Assembly (NCBI GenBank): GCA_030512295.1
Contig: JAULSR010000002.1
Span: forward strand, 8,060,001 to 8,124,000
Source: Bombardia bombarda
Taxonomy: Eukaryota > Ascomycota > Sordariomycetes > Sordariales > Lasiosphaeriaceae
Direction: 5' to 3'
DNA length: 64,000 bases
In this document: positions 10,673-22,350 of the stretch, in pieces
How the letters are laid out: each line of letters opens with the position of its first letter
How positions within the stretch are numbered: position 1 is the stretch's first letter
The notes under the pieces: model-generated
Told to the model about the DNA's origin: nothing
Seen by the model: the letters and a program-made list of their open reading frames with translations, nothing else
Databases searched by the model: none
Position numbers and translations under genes: made by a program

Positions 10673-11373
10673 TGTGGGTGCAGAGCCTGATGGCTACAAT
10701 GCTTCTGTTCTAAAGTTCAGAGCAGTACTGGACTTGTCGAATAAGAGAAAGGACGAAGGTACGAGGGTAAATAAGAGCCAAAACGGCCATGGCGGGAATG
10801 GGGTTTTAAAGCTCATCTGCACGGCATGGTGACTTGTATCAGGACCTTGCATGAACCCTCTCCTTCCCTCCCTGTGTGCAACCTTTATGATTCAGCTCAT
10901 TTCACGACGAGGTTGTCTTGATATAATTTGGGTAGCATCCGGCAAGCTTGTGTCACCTGCGCATTTAGACCCCAAATCTCAATCCATAATTCAAGTTGGA
11001 AAATAGGGGTGTCTTGTGAAGGCTCGAAGTGTTGACGATAACCCTAACCCTTGTTTCTGTTCATGGCTGTTTTCGTTTTCTCTTGGCAAGCCAAATTTTT
11101 GGTAAGTGGACTGGGACCTCGAGCGCGTCCCCGTCGAATCAATCCATGACGTTGAATATTCCGGCCTTTGTATCCGTGCTGTGTGTACCTATTACAAGCT
11201 CAATTACTAACTCAACCAATGCAGCTCTAAGCTCTAATAGCAGTTAGCTAGGTATCCTTACCTCTACTAAACCACCAAATCCACAGCGCACCTTGACCAG
11301 CTCTACAAACAAACCCCCTCCTCACCAGTAACGACGAAAAAGAACCGAAAGAGAAGCAAGCAGCTTTTCCTCA
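10673..11373. promoter_or_regulatory. Divergent promoter, Ser-stalk protein (-) / CBP3 (+)
   Basis: A 701-bp space without coding signal. A telomere-like AACCCTAACCCTT box lies at 11040-11052, 322 bp before the CBP3 start codon. Its core matches the box upstream of the PPR gene exactly over 12 bases. Confidence 0.45.
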
Positions 11374-12385
11374 ATGGCGTGTCGCACCAGCTGCAAATCC
11401 GGCCTCGGTCTTTTACCGCGGGCGGCATCCTCTTCTTCCCTTAGCAGCGGCACTCGAGTCGCTTCGCCATCGTCATTATTACGCTCTCGCAGGATAGCAG
11501 TAGCCACAACACCACAACAACAAATCCGAGGCATACACGCGACTTTGCAATGCAGACAACAACAGCAGACAGACAAGAGCAGCGGCGGCGAGAGCAGTAG
11601 CAGTGGAGGCGGGCTAAGCTGGCTCACACAACGCTTCAAGGAGGCGGCAGGCAGCACCGCCCAGCCCTACCTGGTCTACCGAACAACGGAGCGGCTCGTC
11701 AAGGCCTGCGCGTCCAAGGCCGACTACAAGATCTCGTCCGAGGAGCGCAAGGCCGGCACCGTCAAGCAAACCGCCGACGGGGAGGAGATTGGCACCGGCG
11801 GCGGCATGTGGCACGATGGTATGTTTACCGGATACTATCTGCACCATTCAGAGGACTAACAGACCCAACACAGACTTCCACCTCCTCCCCACCTTCAGCA
11901 CCTGGGCCCACGTCACCATGCTGCACATGTACCTGCTCGTCGTGCGCCTGCGCGCCCTCGACAAGGACGCCCACCACACCTGGCAGTCCCAGCTCGTCGA
12001 CCACTTCTTCCACCAGGCCGAGGACAAGATGGACGTCGAGCACGACATGGGCTCGCGCACCATGCGCCAGCGCTACCTGCGCGACCTGTTCGTGCAGTGG
12101 CGCGGCCTGATGCTCGCCTACGACGAGGGGCTCGCCCGCGGCGACGCCGTGCTCGCCTCGGCCGTCTGGCGCAACCTGTTCAAGGCCCGCGACGACGTCG
12201 ACGTGCGCGTGCTGGCTGCGATTGTCAGCTGGATGCGCCTGTCGCTCATGAGGCTTGATCAGATCAAAGATGAGGATTTGCCGCTGCTGGCTGAGGGCGC
12301 GTTCAAGTGGCCGGCCAAGTCGGAGTTGTTGCTGGTGGATTTGCCGGCGAGGGGGTTGGAGGGGGCGGAGACTGTGAAGAGATAA
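11374..12385 (+). CDS. CBP3: Ubiquinol-cytochrome c chaperone Cbp3 (complex III assembly)
   Basis: Exons 11374-11818 and 11874-12385, with an intron at 11819-11873 (GTATGT...ACACAG, 55 nt), giving 318 residues. A Ser/Arg-rich presequence without early acids (about 1-55, with IRGIHATLQ near its end) points to mitochondria. The chaperone domain follows: TFSTWAHVTMLHMYLLVVRLR, WQSQLVDHFFHQAEDKMD and YLRDLFVQWRGLMLAYDEG are hallmark stretches of the Cbp3/UQCC1 family (ubiquinol-cytochrome c chaperone domain). In yeast Cbp3 with Cbp6 binds the mitoribosome exit and newly made cytochrome b; the same role is expected here. The length is close to yeast Cbp3. A poly-Gln run (RQQQQTD) lies between presequence and domain. 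Convergent with the next gene. Confidence 0.93.
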
Positions 12386-12963
12386 GGGTGGAGTTGTTGG
12401 TGTACGAAAACTAACTGACTGCGTCTCTTCGGATGACTCGGTGTGTATATATGAATGTGCTTGTTTCGAAATAGGGGTTCAAGGCCCTCCACAGATGCCT
12501 GGATGTGTATATATACCTTTTCTACTCATTCTCTTGTATGAATACAAAAAAAGGGGGCGGTGGGCTCAGCAATTATGTACAATATCAAAAGGGGAGAGAA
12601 TCTAACACCAAAAGAGGAGTTTATAAGCGTCAACGAAATATGATATGTTCATATATGCAAAGTGTTAAATTTTGTCTTTCTTTCTTTGAGTGGGTGTATC
12701 CAGGCACCCACAGTGCCAATTTTGTCATTACCCAGCCAACCCATACACAGAGGTCAGCTCCATTCTATAACGTATTGAGCCTCAATCCCAAAATCAAAAA
12801 GCCAACAACGCCCATAAAATGCTTCCGCATCAAAAAAAGAACAAAAAAAGAAAAATTACACACAAAAAGGAGGTCAGCAAGGTCTACCGTCTATTCGGCT
12901 CCACACTCCTGCACGCGCCATCGATCGTGCACATAATGATGAATCTAGAAAAGCACCTCTCTC
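12386..12963. other. Convergent 3' intergenic region
   Basis: AT-rich, with short A-runs around 12546 and 12832-12852. No gene seen. It probably holds the 3' UTRs of both flanking genes. Confidence 0.4.
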
Positions 12964-14025
12964 TCAAGACAAAGGCGCCGGCGGCGATTTCCTCGTCGTC
13001 TTGGGTGAAATCATAGGAAAATACCCATCCCTCTGCTGCTGATCCATCGCCGTCAAGATAGCCGTCGGCGGCGTCGTAATCGAATGCAAACCACCCATCC
13101 TCACCCGGCTACTATTCGGCGATGACGACGCCGACGAGCCTCCCATCCCCACTCTCCCCTTGCCTTTAGCCGCATTCCTCTCCCAATCCTTATCCTCCGG
13201 CAACACCCTTCTACCTTTCGTCGCCGACGCCGACGTCGGCTTCATCATCAGCCACGGCCCGTCCCCGGGCGTGGTCGGGCCGGCGCTCTGCAACCGCTGG
13301 TGACGGGCGGCAGACGAAGCAGCGGACATGGACGACGACCGATGGTCCAGCGGCAGCTCGAGGCGCGAGTTGATCTTTGCCCAGTCGTCGCTGTCGTCGC
13401 CGTCGTCGAGCCGCCAGCCGCCGATGCCTTCGAAGTCGCGGTCGATGCCGACGGATGGTGTGAGCCCTGACTGGGACTGCGAGGACCCGCAGGCGGCGCC
13501 GGCGGGCGTCGCGCTGCCCTCGCGGATGGGTGTTATCGTCCCGACGGAGGCCATGCTGATGCTCGCCTGGCTGGAGCGGCGCGAGTGGCGCACGGTGCCG
13601 CCGCAGCCGTAGGAGCTCTTGCGGCGGCGGTGGTGGCGGCGGTCGGGGCTGCGGTGGCCGCTTGCTGCTGATAGGCCGCCGGCTGGTTGGTAGTAGGCTG
13701 AGCCCGGGGGGTGGTAGGGGGAGACGGGGGAGGGGGTGCTGTAGCCGCTTGCGCTGCTGGTGGTGGTGGTGGGGGAGATGGGAGAAGAGGTGCTTTTGTT
13801 GCGGTGGTGGACGGATCCGGTGGCGGTGGCGATGCGAGACTTGCTGCGGCCCATAAAGTATTGCAGGATGAGGGCGAAGGCGATGTCGAGGTAGACGACG
13901 GCGGCGCGGAACATGAGGACGGAGAAGGCCAGGATTGTGGTGATGCCGGCGAAGATGGCGAGCGGGATGGTGAAGACGCAGAGGAAGGGGACGACGAGTC
14001 CGTGGACGGGGTTGATGAGGGCCAT
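12964..14025 (-). CDS. Small membrane-anchored Ser-rich protein, unknown function
   Basis: Single exon, 353 residues, from an ATG at 14025. The N-terminal 58 residues hold two closely spaced hydrophobic segments (GLVVPFLCVFTIPLAIFAGI and AAVVYLDIAFALILQYFMG). The rest is disordered: Ser/Thr/Pro-rich, a His/Arg-rich patch (SPDRRHHRRRKSSYGCGG), and a DDGDDSDDWAKINSRLELP motif followed by basic and Ser-rich sequence. The hydrophobic start followed by a phosphorylatable cytosolic tail is typical of a fungal membrane hairpin protein. I do not recognise a characterised family. WAKINSRLELP and the C-terminal IMTTPPTAIL-like segment look like conserved short motifs in an otherwise variable chain (inference). 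Confidence 0.75.
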   Translation of the reverse strand: MALINPVHGLVVPFLCVFTIPLAIFAGITTILAFSVLMFRAAVVYLDIAFALILQYFMGRSKSRIATATGSVHHRNKSTSSPISPTTTTSSASGYSTPSPVSPYHPPGSAYYQPAGGLSAASGHRSPDRRHHRRRKSSYGCGGTVRHSRRSSQASISMASVGTITPIREGSATPAGAACGSSQSQSGLTPSVGIDRDFEGIGGWRLDDGDDSDDWAKINSRLELPLDHRSSSMSAASSAARHQRLQSAGPTTPGDGPWLMMKPTSASATKGRRVLPEDKDWERNAAKGKGRVGMGGSSASSSPNSSRVRMGGLHSITTPPTAILTAMDQQQRDGYFPMISPKTTRKSPPAPLS

Positions 14026-15265
14026 TTTTGGCTTTTATTTCTTGTCGTTGATCTTAATGTTGTCAATGCTTGGCCTTCTGTTGTTGTCTTTCTTTACCCG
14101 TTGATGCGGGCCTGTTTTGGGTTGTAATTCAATGTGAAGATTGACAATTCAGTCACATGGCTGAGGCATGCGTTGCTATGCTGCGTTGCTCCTTGAGTAG
14201 TGGTGGTGATGAGAGAGAAATGGGTGAGATGGCTTGGCGCAAGAGCCGGTAATTTATAAAAGCAGAAAGGTCAATCAGAGAAAACAACAACAACAACAAG
14301 TATATGTCAGTGCTTGCTCTTTGGGCTGTTTGGTGGTCGATCAATGAGGAATGAAGCTGTGAAGCTGTCGATTCGTCTTCTCTAAGGTCTGTGGAAATTC
14401 ACAACAGGTAGATAAGGGCAAACAAAGACGGCGCGCATGGTTTTTGGAGGGGTACTCTGAGCATGTGAAGATACGCTTAAGGGCCCGATGGATGGAATGA
14501 TTGCCGTGCCATGGTTAACAGGGGTGTGAAAGTTTAAATGCCCGGGAAGCCCGGGGGGCAAGCTAGCGCATTGGTCCATGGTCTTCAATTGCCCTATAAT
14601 AACTGTTTGTCGTTGTTCAATTCCCCCAAATAACATGTGCACCGCTCACACTTAAGGGGACTAGCAAATAGGTAGGTTGCTTTATGCCACCCACCTTTGT
14701 TCGTCGCCACTCATAAGGATTGGATCCGGGAAGCCCGAAGATAATACTTCGGCCTAAGCACACCGGTCGTCGAGCGAGCTAAATTGCACTCTTTGGGTAT
14801 GTACCATGCAACTGGAGCCGTGATCGTCCGATAATTTACGAAATTCGACAGAAACACACAAGATATATCACCATGACCGATATATAACCACATAACCATG
14901 CTCAAATGCCGTGCTTTGAGCCCCATTGTCATATATTCTATGAGCGTGTGAAGGTGCATTGATTGTTGCTGTGAAGTACGGCATGGTGGAGCGCCAATTG
15001 GATCGGTACCCAACGAAGGATCTAAGCTTAGGTACCTAGAAGCTAACAATATCCCGTAGAACTACATGGAAAGGCAGCAGCTACACAGCTTTCCTGACGA
15101 TGTTAGGCACTGATTGATGACTCGAACATTGACACTCATCTAGCGACAACGCCCGACTTTTCTCACCTGTCCAAGCAAAGTTTTGGATCCGGCTCATCAG
15201 CACGTCAATCCAACCGCCTCTGGCTTCATTTCTCCAGATAAACCGTCAAGCGCACTCAACCCACT
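14026..15265. promoter_or_regulatory. Divergent 1.24-kb spacer
   Basis: Lies between the two-TM protein gene (-) and the TatD-type gene (+). No coding signal on either strand. It contains the palindrome TAGGTACCTA at 15029-15038, about 230 bp before the start of the downstream gene. An unannotated non-coding RNA cannot be excluded. Confidence 0.4.
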
Positions 15266-16567
15266 ATGTGTCGTCCGACCGAGGACCAAGGGGGAGAAGG
15301 AGCCGCATCAGCATCAGCAGCATCCGATTATGGCTCTCATGTGCAATCCACGGATCCCTTTCCGTGGCACGTTGGCGTTTGTGACGCGCACTGCCACCCC
15401 ACCGACACCATGTCATCGACGGCAAGCATAGGCGCCATGCGCGCCCGTGTCCTAACCATCATGGCCACGCGCGCCCAGGATCAGGACCTCGTAGCCTCTG
15501 TGGCTGCGGAACGTGCTCTAAAAACTCGGGCCGGCCTAATGGGCAGCGCCTCCGCAGCCATCGACCCATCCTCATCCCAGAACTCTGAGAAAGTTGTCCC
15601 GGCATTCGGCTGGCACCCGTGGTTCTCGTATCAGCTCTACGACGAAGACGCAGGCGGCGCCGAGCCGGACAAGACCAATCACTACACGGCTGTGCTGACA
15701 CCGGCGCCTGACGCCGAGTTCATCGCCTCTCTGCCAGACCCGCAGTCGCTGAATGGGTTCATCTCCAAGACCCGGGAGCGGCTCCTTGCCGAGCCTACAG
15801 CGCTCGTCGGCGAGGTTGGGCTAGACAGGGCGTTCCGTCTCCCCTGGGGGTGGAATGGAGCCCAGCAGTCGGAGCGCGACGAGAAGATCACGCCCGGCGG
15901 GAGGGAAGGGCGGACCTTAAGCCCCTATCACGTCAAAATGCCGCATCAGGTGCTGGTCCTCAAGGCCCAGCTGCGGCTAGCTGGTGAGCTAGGCCGGCCG
16001 GTAAGCGTGCATGGCGTGCAGGCGCACGGCGTCGTGTTTGATGCGCTCGCGTCGCTGTGGAAGGGGCACGAGAAGGAGGTCATATCTAAGCGGGAGAAGA
16101 AGCTGGTTGCGAAGGGGGCCGAGGACTTTTCTTCCAGCGAGGATGAAGAAGACGATTATGACGACGACGACGAGGGATGGAGCGGGAGAAAGGCCGCTGT
16201 TGCGAAGAAGCCACCGCCACCCTACCAGCCAAAGCCGTTCCCGCCTCGGATATGCTTGCACTCGTTCAGTGGGCCTCCGCAGATGGTGAGCCAGTATCTC
16301 AACCCGGCAATACCGGCCAGGATGTTCTTCTCCTTCTCCATGGTCGTCAATCTCTCGACGGCCGGGGGGGAGAGTAAATTTGCCGACGTGATCCGCGCCT
16401 GCCCCGATGACCAGATTCTTGTCGAGAGCGACCTTCACACCGCCGGTGAGGACATGGATCACTACCTTGAACAGATGTGTCGGAGGATATGTGACGTCAA
16501 GGGATGGACGCTGGTCGAGGGTCTGGAAAGACTACGGAAAAATTACGAGGAATTCATTTTTGGCTGA
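15266..16567 (+). CDS. TatD-family metallohydrolase, Scn1 (Cut9-interacting) type
   Basis: Single exon, 433 residues. VCDAHCHPTDT (about 35-45) is the HxH metal-binding start of the TatD fold, VVPAFGWHPWFS the second strand, ALVGEVGLDRAF the Glu ligand strand, PVSVHGVQAHG and ICLHSFSGP the two His strands, and ILVESDLHTAGED the final Asp ligand. All ligand positions of a TatD/amidohydrolase barrel are therefore present. The best match is the fungal Scn1 branch, named in fission yeast for interaction with the APC/C subunit Cut9. Relative to bacterial TatD (about 260 residues) there is a charged insertion, SSSEDEEDDYDDDDEGWSGR, between the two His strands, probably a disordered loop. The biochemical substrate of the fungal branch is not established; 3'-5' DNase is the activity of bacterial TatD. 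Confidence 0.88.
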   Translation: MCRPTEDQGGEGAASASAASDYGSHVQSTDPFPWHVGVCDAHCHPTDTMSSTASIGAMRARVLTIMATRAQDQDLVASVAAERALKTRAGLMGSASAAIDPSSSQNSEKVVPAFGWHPWFSYQLYDEDAGGAEPDKTNHYTAVLTPAPDAEFIASLPDPQSLNGFISKTRERLLAEPTALVGEVGLDRAFRLPWGWNGAQQSERDEKITPGGREGRTLSPYHVKMPHQVLVLKAQLRLAGELGRPVSVHGVQAHGVVFDALASLWKGHEKEVISKREKKLVAKGAEDFSSSEDEEDDYDDDDEGWSGRKAAVAKKPPPPYQPKPFPPRICLHSFSGPPQMVSQYLNPAIPARMFFSFSMVVNLSTAGGESKFADVIRACPDDQILVESDLHTAGEDMDHYLEQMCRRICDVKGWTLVEGLERLRKNYEEFIFG

Positions 16568-18169
16568 GCAAAGCTTGACTAGACTTGTTCCCTGCTGTCT
16601 GGCTCAGGGGCAAGGAAAGGCTAATGACGATTACCCATTTCGGCCCTTTCTAGGACTGACAAAGAGCTTTGTAAGAACTGTCAGCCTGCGATATGATTTC
16701 GTCTTTTCACCAACATATATGCACTCGTATGGGGAGTGAGGGCTGGCGGCTTATAAGAGCGGTTCGGGGTCTAATAATAATATTATGGGTCCAGCCTTTT
16801 GCTGGCGTTGATGTCGGATTGAATACGCTTTTCGACATGTCTCTCACACGCTCGGCGATTAGTGAGCTTGCTTCGCCCGTCCTGAACGCGTCACCGGTCC
16901 TGTGCCGAAAACCCGGTGCTTCTGTTCTGGGGAAGCACGCCGAAAGTTTTGTGACTTGCTCACACGGCCGCCACAAAAAGCGCCCCTGCATCTATCTAGC
17001 CTTCATTCCATGAAAGCCCACCCAGGTCAGACACGATGGATACAATAACAAGCAGCAGCAACATGTCGTCCAGCCATTGCCGACCAACCAACCGGGTCTC
17101 CAACGTTAATGCACTGCATCCTGTCGCCGCCTCACCTTATTGACACTCGCTGGACTCGGTACCGGACCGTGATGTGATCATGCACACACAATAGATACAG
17201 ACCCGCCCTGTCTTGTGTGTATGTACATTACACGGTAGGGAATTGGAGCTGTTATAGGTAGGTAGTCATTGGTAACCGCGCGGATTTGGGGCTCGGGAAA
17301 GACAGAAGGAGGGAGACAAAGACCCTGGCCCTAGCCGCGTGCAGGTTTTTGGACGTTCACGGCAGCTTACATGCACCAACGACCAAAGCCATCCTCATAG
17401 TTAGTCGCCGCATGTGTCCATTATCCTGCTTTTCCGGCTCGTTCGGCGACTTGGGCGTTGTCCATTACGTCGACGACAGCTACCAGCAATCGGTGGCAGC
17501 AACTGAAGCAAGAAGCGGCTTTTCTCAATCCCAGGGGGCCTCTTTCTTTTCCAGGAACGCACTATCTTAGCTACGCTAGAGCCTGGTCCCCCCGCCGCCG
17601 CCGCTTCCCGGCCCCCAGTCACCCATCTCGCGCTATTGCCAATCCCGAGCATACAGCGACAACGCAGGAGGGACTGCCCTTGGTTGCCCTGGGCGTTTTC
17701 CCCTCACTTTTATGCCAAGGTAACTTCCATTTAGAGGATGAAGGAGAACGGGCGGGGGTTTTTCTTATTCCCATGCCAATCCTCCAACTCCTTTCCCCAT
17801 TCCAACCTGGAATTCCCAATCTTTATTTCCAGCCGCCGCGTCGGACGGTCGGGGGCCTTCCTCGCCTCGCATCGCACGAAAGCTCGCCTGTGGCCCAGTC
17901 AAGGACTGTTATACCCAACTACGGCTACCTACATACAGTATACTACATACCACTACACACGTTACGCTACGCTCCCTACGTGCAACTCCGTCTCGGCTGT
18001 AGCAGACTGCCGCCAGTAGCAGAGAGCCAAGACGTGCATCTGATACCTTACCCGTCTAATACCTGGAAGCCCGGGTGCCATCCATCCTCGTGGCATTTTA
18101 TTATTCCCGGGGCAAGACAGATTGTTTGACATTGCCTTTTTTGGGACTGGGGCCGCAGCTACCGCATCC

Positions 18170-18208
<39 letters not shown>

Positions 18209-18338
18209 GCAGCAGGCAGTCTCGGGACTGGGCATTTGATTCAGTTGACGCACAGCTCCTTCCCCAGATTGACACCATTCTGGCACATTTCTTGGCGTCC
18301 CGGTGCTGTGGGCCCCCCTTCCCATTCATCGATTGCCA
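16568..18338. other. 1.8-kb spacer upstream of the Zn2Cys6 gene
   Basis: No supportable gene. Frames seen here lack domains and good starts. The part nearest the downstream gene is probably promoter and 5' leader, including an AAGC tetranucleotide repeat (about 18171-18208). Confidence 0.4.
18171..18214. repeat. AAGC tetranucleotide microsatellite
   Basis: About nine AAGC units followed by several AGC units, 125-170 bp before the regulator's start codon. Probably within its promoter or leader. Confidence 0.85.
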
Positions 18339-21309
18339 ATGCCAATGCCCGATGCCGTGAAGATGGAGAGGCCGTTCGGGAACGACCAGACCCTGCTAGG
18401 CCCGGCTATTCCTCCCAGTCCGGCCGGCTCCTCCATCAACACCATTATTTACGCTCCGTCGCCCCCCGGCCCCGCCACGGCAAATCGCTACCGGCCCGCC
18501 CCAAGTAGCACAACAGGTGGTGGTGCTACAGGCGGCAGCATCGTGGTAGCAGCCGCCCCTGGTCCCGCTCCCGCTCCCGCTTCTGCTACTCCTGCTGCTT
18601 CCGCTCCTGTTGTCACGGGCGGTGCTTCAACCCGTCGTCTGAGGATGCCCATGTCTACCACACCTGTATCTTTGACTACTTACGACGACGGATACGGCCC
18701 CAACAGCAGATTGTTGAGTAATGGCCACAATGGTCATGGCTCTGCGGGCGGTGGTCACCATCGATCGTATAGCAACAGTAACAATGGCTTTGGCAGTCGG
18801 AGCGACACTGTCGACGACGACCCGGATAGCAGCACCGCATCGCCCTCGGCCGAACCCCAGAGGAAGAAGCAAAAGCGCAACAAGCCGACTCTTTCTTGCT
18901 ATGAGTGTGTCGAGAGAAAGACAAAGGTAGGTGATGCTTTTTATTTCCAGTCGCACTCAATCGCAAATAAAACAGATTGTTGCATTTGCCAAGACTTAGG
19001 TGAATCACATATCCGTGTTTTGTCCGGGTCGAGCCCGTCATTAAAAATATGGCCCGAAAGGCTAGTTCGGTCCCGAAAGGGGAAAGAATTAAGCATGTCG
19101 AGTATTCATAAACCGTATTTGGCATTTTATCCCCGCTGCGATCAGACTTGTCATGTATCTTCTCCTTTTATCTCTTTACTCTTGTTGCTGTACCTAGCGG
19201 GCAAAAGGCCTTTTATGTGATCGCCTCCCCTTTAACAACACTTGGTTCCTGCTGCTTGAGAGTAAATGGCCGAGAAGCTGACATCTCGTGGTAGTGCGAT
19301 CGGGGAAGACCACATTGTCTTGCTTGTGAGCGATAGCTCTCCCTGAAATGATGTTCATTCGTATGTTCTAACCATGAGCAGGTATCAAGCGCCAGACTGA
19401 ATGCAAATATGCCCACGTTGCCAATCTGCTTGAGTCAGTCTCCCTCTCCTAACATGAAATGAGCCTATGTATTAAGCAACGTCATATATATACTCATACT
19501 GATTCTAGAGAAACCACTCGACATGCGACCAACGGTCGCAGGATGACCAAGGCACCGAAGAAAAAGGCAAACGGCCAAAAGTCCAGCACTCCGAATGCAG
19601 CCGATCGAGGTTTCTCAGCGGGCCGTGTCAACGCCCTGGGATCGGTAGCCACATCTACCGGCCTCCTCTCCAACGTGCCATACTCATCGCCTGGGCAGTC
19701 CAACGTCTTTGGCATCGGGTCCGAGCATCCCTTTGCTAACTACTGGACCTGTGGGGGGGACTGCCAGAGGTCATTGAGGTTCTCCCCGAAAAGCTGCAGG
19801 CCGACATCTTGCTCCATCGCTACTTTGAATGCGTTGACCCGGTTTACCCCATGCTTCATCGCCAAACCTTCTACGCCGACTATGAGCAGTTCTGGTCCCC
19901 CGTGGTGAGACGGATCAAGGAGATGGCGTTGATGCGGCATTTGTGGCCCTCATCTTCGTCATGCTGGCGCTCGGCACGCAGTTTGTGACTACGACATCGC
20001 CGACGGAAAGAAAACAGACGGCCGAGTTTTACGCCTCTGCTGCCAACCAGGCCCTGCGCATGAGCTCATATCTGAGCAGCGCCTCGATTCGGTCGATCCA
20101 GGCCATGGTTCTTATTACCTACTTTCTTATCAATGATAATCACGCATCAGACGGATGGGCATTTGCCGGGATTCTGATGCGCCAGGCTTATGCAATGGGC
20201 TTGCACCGGGACCCGAACATTGGTATGATATATGATATTGTCTTGACTTGGTGATACAAACCCTCTTGTGCTTCTGTGATCATCTTACTTACACCACCAT
20301 ATCTCTACAATCAGTCACCCCCCATGCCTCTTATTTCGAGAAGCAGCAGCGGCGCAAGCTGTGGCAGGCGGTGCTTCTTCAAGACACGTTTGTCACAGTG
20401 CTTCTCTCGCTGCCTCCCAACGCAACCCACACGGATGTACGTGTGGAGGACCTGGTAGAGGACGACTCATCCATCGCCAGCGACCACCCGACTGACATTG
20501 CGTACGTGCGGGGGTCCTGGACGCTGGCAAACCTGGTTCAGGAGAGCATATGCAGCCCGCGGTCGCTTGACGTGCCCATCTGCTCGACGGCACGCCACAA
20601 GTCCAAATTGATCGCCGACTTCCGCGCCGTATATCGCTCATTTCCAGACATGTTTCGGTCGTGGGACCCGGAGCAGCTGACGGAGCTGGCGCACAATAAT
20701 AAGAGAGTAGTGCGCCAGACGCTGTTTCTGAGCAGTAATTACTTTCACAACTTGATGCTGGCGCATGCCTCGGAGAGTCTAGACGTGCCGGTGAACGTGA
20801 GGGGGACGCTCGAGGCGGCGCATGATGCTATTACGGCGTTTTTCGTGCTGTTTTCGCTGTTCGAGGCAGAGGCGCGGGTGTGGTGGGTGTTTAACCATAG
20901 GGCCTTCTTGGAGGCGCTGTGCATTGGGAATGTGTTGCGCGAGGCATCCCGGGAGCCGGGAGGAGAGGAGAATCTGGTGAAAGATCCGCTGTTTATGAGA
21001 GCGAGAGCGGATATTTGTGAGTAGTTTTTTTTTTTTTTTTTTTTTTTCTAATTTGGTCTTTACTTTCTTGCTTCTCATCTATCCCCCCTTCATCTTCTCA
21101 CCTCTCACGTTAAGGTAATAACCTGCGGGGAGGCAGAGAGAGGAAAGAGCAGACGAAATGATTTGCATGATCACTCTTTTATGTGAGTTCATTTGCTAAC
21201 AAAACCAGATCGCATGATTGACATTATGGAGAAGATGAGTGACGGAGAGCAAGGCTCTGAGACGGCGCGGACAAGGGTTATAGTGCTGAGGGATTTTGTT
21301 GCACAATAA
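18339..21309 (+). CDS. Zn2Cys6 transcription factor with fungal-specific regulatory domain; two frame breaks
   Basis: Six exons: 18339-18926, 19295-19325, 19382-19433, 19509-20222, 20315-21016 and 21209-21309. The zinc cluster spans three exons and is canonical: Cys187, 190, 197, 204, 207 and 214 (CX2CX6CX6CX2CX6C), preceded by a basic KKQKRNKP. After a Lys-rich linker comes a fungal transcription-factor domain: HRYFECVDPVYPMLHRQTF, FVALIFVMLALGTQF, GILMRQAYAMGLHRDP and QRRKLWQAVLLQDTF. It should be a nuclear DNA-binding regulator; the target is unknown. Exon 4 changes frame twice: after the seven-G run 19753-19759 and after the five-C run 19897-19901. One extra base at each run would give continuous, family-like protein. 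The ATG at 18339 is the first in frame; ATGs at 18345 and 18363 are also possible. The last exon adds about 33 residues. Confidence 0.82.
21025..21047. repeat. Poly-T run inside the last intron of the regulator gene
   Basis: A T-run of about 23 bases just after the 5' splice site of the 192-nt last intron, which is the second longest of this gene. Confidence 0.8.
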
Positions 21310-22350
21310 TCTCTGTGGCTATTTGATGCTGTGGGAATTGTTTTTGATGTGTCTTTATCTGGATGAGATGAGAATGGGGGATGTAAGGCGGTGTTTTAAG
21401 CATGTTGGGTGTTTGGAGCTGTAAGTAGGTGCGACGGTAAATTATCTTCTTGTTCTCGGTTGTCATGGTCTATGATTGACGTGATAGATGAATGAGGGTG
21501 TTATACAGAGATGTATAAATGTGCTACTGCGGACTTGCTTGGGCTTGTTGGGATTTGTGGTTGGTTACTGTGGTGGTGATAGTTAGGGGGGGAAATATGA
21601 AGACGCAAGGGGCCAAGGGATAGTGAAAGAAAGGGGTCACTCATATAAATGAGCAGCGGACAAGGTAGCTAGGTCGTTGGGACCAATGATGATATATAGA
21701 TAAATAGTGTAACTATCGCGATGAAACGAGATCATTTGGACAGTCTGCTGTCATAGCCAAATGTTCTTTCGTCCTCGCCCAAAACGGCTAGAGACGGTTT
21801 ACCGAGGCATGCAAACGTATAGTGATCAAGGTGTGAGACCGTCCCGTCTTGTTCATGGTCCTGTGAATGCATGTGCACGATGTCCGGTTCATTACGAGAC
21901 AAAAAAGCCCCGCCGTCGGGGCGGGCCGTCGGCGGCAAAAAAACTTAGGTAAGTATTTAGGGGCCTGCGGGATGAAAGTGATGAAATCATTCCCTCTATG
22001 ATGACGAAATAGGTACTAGTCTATAGCTAGACAAACAAATCAGACGACTGCTTTGCAGAAATGACAAATTGAACCAAAACAGAAACCTATCGTCGGCCAA
22101 CTTTGAATGGCGTGGTGCAGGGCCGTATCTGATCCACTATCACCACTACTGTTGGTTTCGGTTCATCAATCAATTACACGGGCGGTTGTTGCCCGAGGGG
22201 TAGCAGTCGTCTCGTCGCATCCCGCCTACGCCGTCAGCTCATCTCACTTTGCAACTACAACCACGCGGCCACGCTCATCGCATCTCAATATTTCCCAAAA
22301 CAAACAACGTCAATCATACCGTCACCATCACTTTTTCAACAACAGCAAAA
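21310..22350. other. 1.0-kb spacer
   Basis: Between the regulator gene and the FMN-binding protein gene, both on the plus strand. No coding signal seen. The last 150 bp are C/A-rich, as is usual for fungal leaders. Confidence 0.4.
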
